Below are positions 62,353 through 64,000 of a stretch of DNA of 64,000 nucleotides, piece by piece (within the stretch, counting starts at the first letter, position 1; each line of letters begins with the position of its first letter). This DNA is from Pseudomonas serboccidentalis (GTDB lineage: Bacteria; Pseudomonadota; Gammaproteobacteria; Pseudomonadales; Pseudomonadaceae): positions 744,001 through 808,000 of the forward strand of contig NZ_CP101655.1 in assembly GCF_028830055.1 (NCBI RefSeq). The letters are read 5' to 3'. The notes under the pieces were generated by a model, which saw only the letters and a program-made list of their open reading frames with translations, did no database searches and was not told where the DNA came from. A program made the translations under genes and the position numbers.

Positions 62353-62745
62353 ATGACGACTTATAACTGGGATTTGATTGAACGCTTGCTGCACGAAGTG
62401 CAGAACAGCGCGGGCCACAGCTTCGCGCCTCGGGCTTATGCCGAGGACTATGCGGCGGAGAAAGCCAGCGCGGGCGAGCCGATCGAGAATCTGGATCACC
62501 TGAAAACGCTGGCCTGTGAGTACGAGAAGTTGCTGCTGGACCGCGGATACATCGAACCGCGTCCGGATCATGAGGGCAGTACCGGCAACAATTTTATTCT
62601 GACGCCACGCGGATCAAGCCTGTTGAGCCTGATCGACAGCAGCATTCCCGGCAATGATCATCCTCGCCAGGTGCTGGATGAGCAGGAAGATGCGCTGGAT
62701 GAAGCAACGTTTGATGTGGTGGCGTCCAAGGCGCAGATTGCCTGA
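62353..62745 (+). CDS. Small DUF2513-like / winged-helix protein
   Basis: A 130-residue protein. The beginning (TYNWDLIERLLHEVQNSAG) and ENLDHLKTLACEYEKLLLDR, then FILTPRGSSLLSLID look like a winged-helix domain, as in DUF2513 proteins, but the match is not certain. It could be a transcription factor. ATG 62353 has GGAGG 10 nt upstream. It converges with the lipoprotein gene past a family B repeat. The 176-bp gap before it (62177-62352) has no other feature. Confidence 0.65.
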   Translation: MTTYNWDLIERLLHEVQNSAGHSFAPRAYAEDYAAEKASAGEPIENLDHLKTLACEYEKLLLDRGYIEPRPDHEGSTGNNFILTPRGSSLLSLIDSSIPGNDHPRQVLDEQEDALDEATFDVVASKAQIA

Positions 62746-62761
62746 AGCTGACCATTACCCC

Positions 62762-62850
62762 TGTAGGAGTGAGCCTGCTCGCGATAGCAGTGTGTCAATC
62801 AACATCAATGGCACTGAAACACCGCTATCGCGAGCAGGCTCACTCCTGCA
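62762..62850. repeat. Palindromic repeat family B, GATAGCGG subtype
   Basis: TGTAGGAGTGAGCCTGCTCG...CGAGCAGGCTCACTCCTGCA, with GATAGCAGTGT and ACACCGCTATC in the spacer, as in the copy at 52860. It lies between convergent genes. Confidence 0.92.
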
Positions 62851-62866
62851 GGGTTTTGTATCGGCT

Positions 62867-63736
62867 TCAAGGTTTTTGCGCGGCCTTGAGACACTTCAGA
62901 TCATTGAAGTCCTTGCGCACCCCCCCGATCTTCTTCAACAGGCGCTGACGTTGCTGCGGCGTGCTCTGCGCCATCAGATCAACCGCCAGGGCACGAGCCT
63001 GGGCTTCGGTGTTGGCGTAGGCTTTCTGGTAGTCCGCTGTCCATAAACGCTCACGATTGACCAGAAGCGTCTCGATCCATTGTGGGAATTCGGGACTGTT
63101 ACGCTGGGCAACGGCCGCGCTGAATTGTTGCTGCCAGTGCGCGCGGTTGGCGATCCACTGGGTGTTCTGATCGCCCAGTGCGGTCGACCAGGCCATCACC
63201 CGTTGTTCCTGGGTGACGCTCAGCGGCCCCAGCCAATCGGTCAGGCGCTTGTCCATGCGGGCGCCGCGTTCGGCGATCTGTTGGGCCAGCGGCGGTTTGA
63301 CGTATTCCTTTTCACGTTTGCGCAGATCCTTGGCGAACGCGTCGTTCATTTCGGCGACCTGTTTGTCGTCCAGTCCTTGCAGCAATTGGATGGCCGAAGG
63401 CGTGATCTGCCGGGCGGTGTCAGCGATGGCTTGTTTCGCTTCTACGGTTCGCGCCTGCAGCGCCGCGTCGGTTACCTGATTGGTTTCGACCATGCTCTGC
63501 AAGCGATCCAGCCAATCGAGGTAGCCCGGCAATTGCGTGGTGCAGTGCCAGTTCAGGTGTTCCTTGAGGCGCTCGTTGAACCAGTCCTTTTGCTCGCCGT
63601 TCATGTCCAGGTAATCGCTGAGCGACCACGGAATGATCACGTCGAGGTTGCGGTAGGCCAGGCCGACGCGGCTGCAGGCGCCGAGGGCGAGGGTGAGGAT
63701 CAGCAGGGTGGCGAGGTGCTTGAACCAGCGAGACAT
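62867..63736 (-). CDS. DUF6279 family lipoprotein
   Basis: A 289-residue lipoprotein. The signal ends in the lipobox LALGAC (Cys21), followed by a mostly helical, charged chain (SRVGLAYRNLDVIIPWSLSD; NGEQKDWFNERLKEHLNWHC). It is probably anchored in the outer membrane facing the periplasm. The family's role is unknown. It is alone, with its start 70 nt past the end of the partial porin gene on the same strand. Confidence 0.8.
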   Translation of the reverse strand: MSRWFKHLATLLILTLALGACSRVGLAYRNLDVIIPWSLSDYLDMNGEQKDWFNERLKEHLNWHCTTQLPGYLDWLDRLQSMVETNQVTDAALQARTVEAKQAIADTARQITPSAIQLLQGLDDKQVAEMNDAFAKDLRKREKEYVKPPLAQQIAERGARMDKRLTDWLGPLSVTQEQRVMAWSTALGDQNTQWIANRAHWQQQFSAAVAQRNSPEFPQWIETLLVNRERLWTADYQKAYANTEAQARALAVDLMAQSTPQQRQRLLKKIGGVRKDFNDLKCLKAAQKP

Positions 63737-63806
63737 GGGCGAATCCTTGCAAGGCCTGGCGTCTGATTCTCATGTGAACGCAGGAGGCTCCCGGCAGTTC
63801 AGCCAA

Positions 63807-64000
63807 TCAATAGAATGCGCGCTCGGCCTTGAGCGTGACCAGTCCGTCGCATTCACTGTTGTGGCCCGAGTAGGCCGAGCAATCACTACCGCTGAGGTTG
63901 GAGTTGCTGTAGATCAGGTCAAGGTCGACGCCCATGAACGGTCGGGAAAATTTCACCGACCAATCGGTAAAACTGCTGACGTAGCCACCGTCCACCGAGA
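63807..64000 (-). CDS. Putative porin of the TorF/Gcw_chp type, C-terminal end only
   Basis: The frame is open to the window edge, so the gene begins beyond base 64000. The 63 visible residues (VKFSRPFMGVDLDLIYSNSN and LVTLKAERAFY at the end) form alternating strands and end in an aromatic residue, as outer membrane barrels do. It fits the TorF/TIGR02001 putative porin family by its final strands, but the assignment is tentative without the rest. Confidence 0.6.
   Translation of the reverse strand, partial: SVDGGYVSSFTDWSVKFSRPFMGVDLDLIYSNSNLSGSDCSAYSGHNSECDGLVTLKAERAFY

Noticed and set aside
1..64000. tRNA, rRNA, integrase, transposase or prophage genes
   Set aside because: I looked for cloverleaf ends, integrase motifs and transposase motifs and found none I could support.

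Overview
This is a stretch of a fluorescent-group Pseudomonas chromosome (inference from gene content, high G+C, and the intergenic repeats). It reads as core genome with few accessory insertions. I see no rRNA, tRNA, CRISPR array, insertion sequence or prophage. The marker genes are rnd-ycgL, aceK, hrpA, cysK, lpxO, the pxpABC 5-oxoprolinase operon, a MoxR/VWA pair and many LysR-type regulators. The window opens inside a glycosyltransferase gene and closes inside a putative porin gene.

Layout. Bases 1-3605: a four-gene operon for lipid-linked glycan modification (gtrB-like end, methyltransferase, gtrA, DUF6311 membrane protein). 3.7-8.7 kb: two LysR regulators, LtrA, a 5-carboxymethyl-2-hydroxymuconate isomerase and a CynX-type exporter. 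9.1-17.2 kb: housekeeping and small conserved genes (RNase D, YcgL, a 2-hydroxyacid dehydrogenase, nitroreductase, YcgN, a peptidase-like protein without its zinc histidines, an RNA methylase, YajD nuclease, a spermidine-synthase-like protein, a cyclic-nucleotide-binding protein). 17.4-21.6 kb: oligopeptidase B, and a three-gene unit with a class II glutamine amidotransferase. 21.7-26.5 kb: LysR, MFS carrier and pxpABC, a self-contained 5-oxoproline use locus. 26.6-30.4 kb: VWA/MoxR, a decayed DUF4160/DUF2442-HTH module and DUF748. 30.5-32.6 kb: cysK and lpxO. 32.65-33.85 kb: a small accessory patch with a GNAT-like gene, a small basic protein and a possible leaderless ORF. 33.8-41.8 kb: two EamA carriers, aceK and hrpA. 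42-44.2 kb: a FabH-like synthase, then an ECF sigma factor with a soluble zinc-type anti-sigma. 44.4-52.8 kb: porin, FemAB-like protein, aquaporin, ABC exporter, cyclophilin, hydrolase and LysR. 53-58 kb: azoreductase, EamA carrier, a divergent LysR/isochorismatase pair and a mechanosensitive channel. 58.2-64 kb: DEAD-box helicase, a papain-like cysteine peptidase with an unknown partner, DUF899, a lipoprotein and the porin end.

The most visible non-coding feature is a dense set of 20 long palindromic intergenic repeats of three families, plus one remnant. Most lie just past gene ends, and one is a perfect 47-bp inverted repeat. They look like REP doublets (REPINs). No REP-associated transposase gene lies in the window.

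The best candidates for something new are the peptidase/partner unit with paired operator-like sites (59.6-61.0 kb), the GNAT/small-protein pair (32.65-33.4 kb), and the histidine-less peptidase homologue (12.9-14.1 kb). Functions given are from sequence reading and family knowledge; no database search was run.
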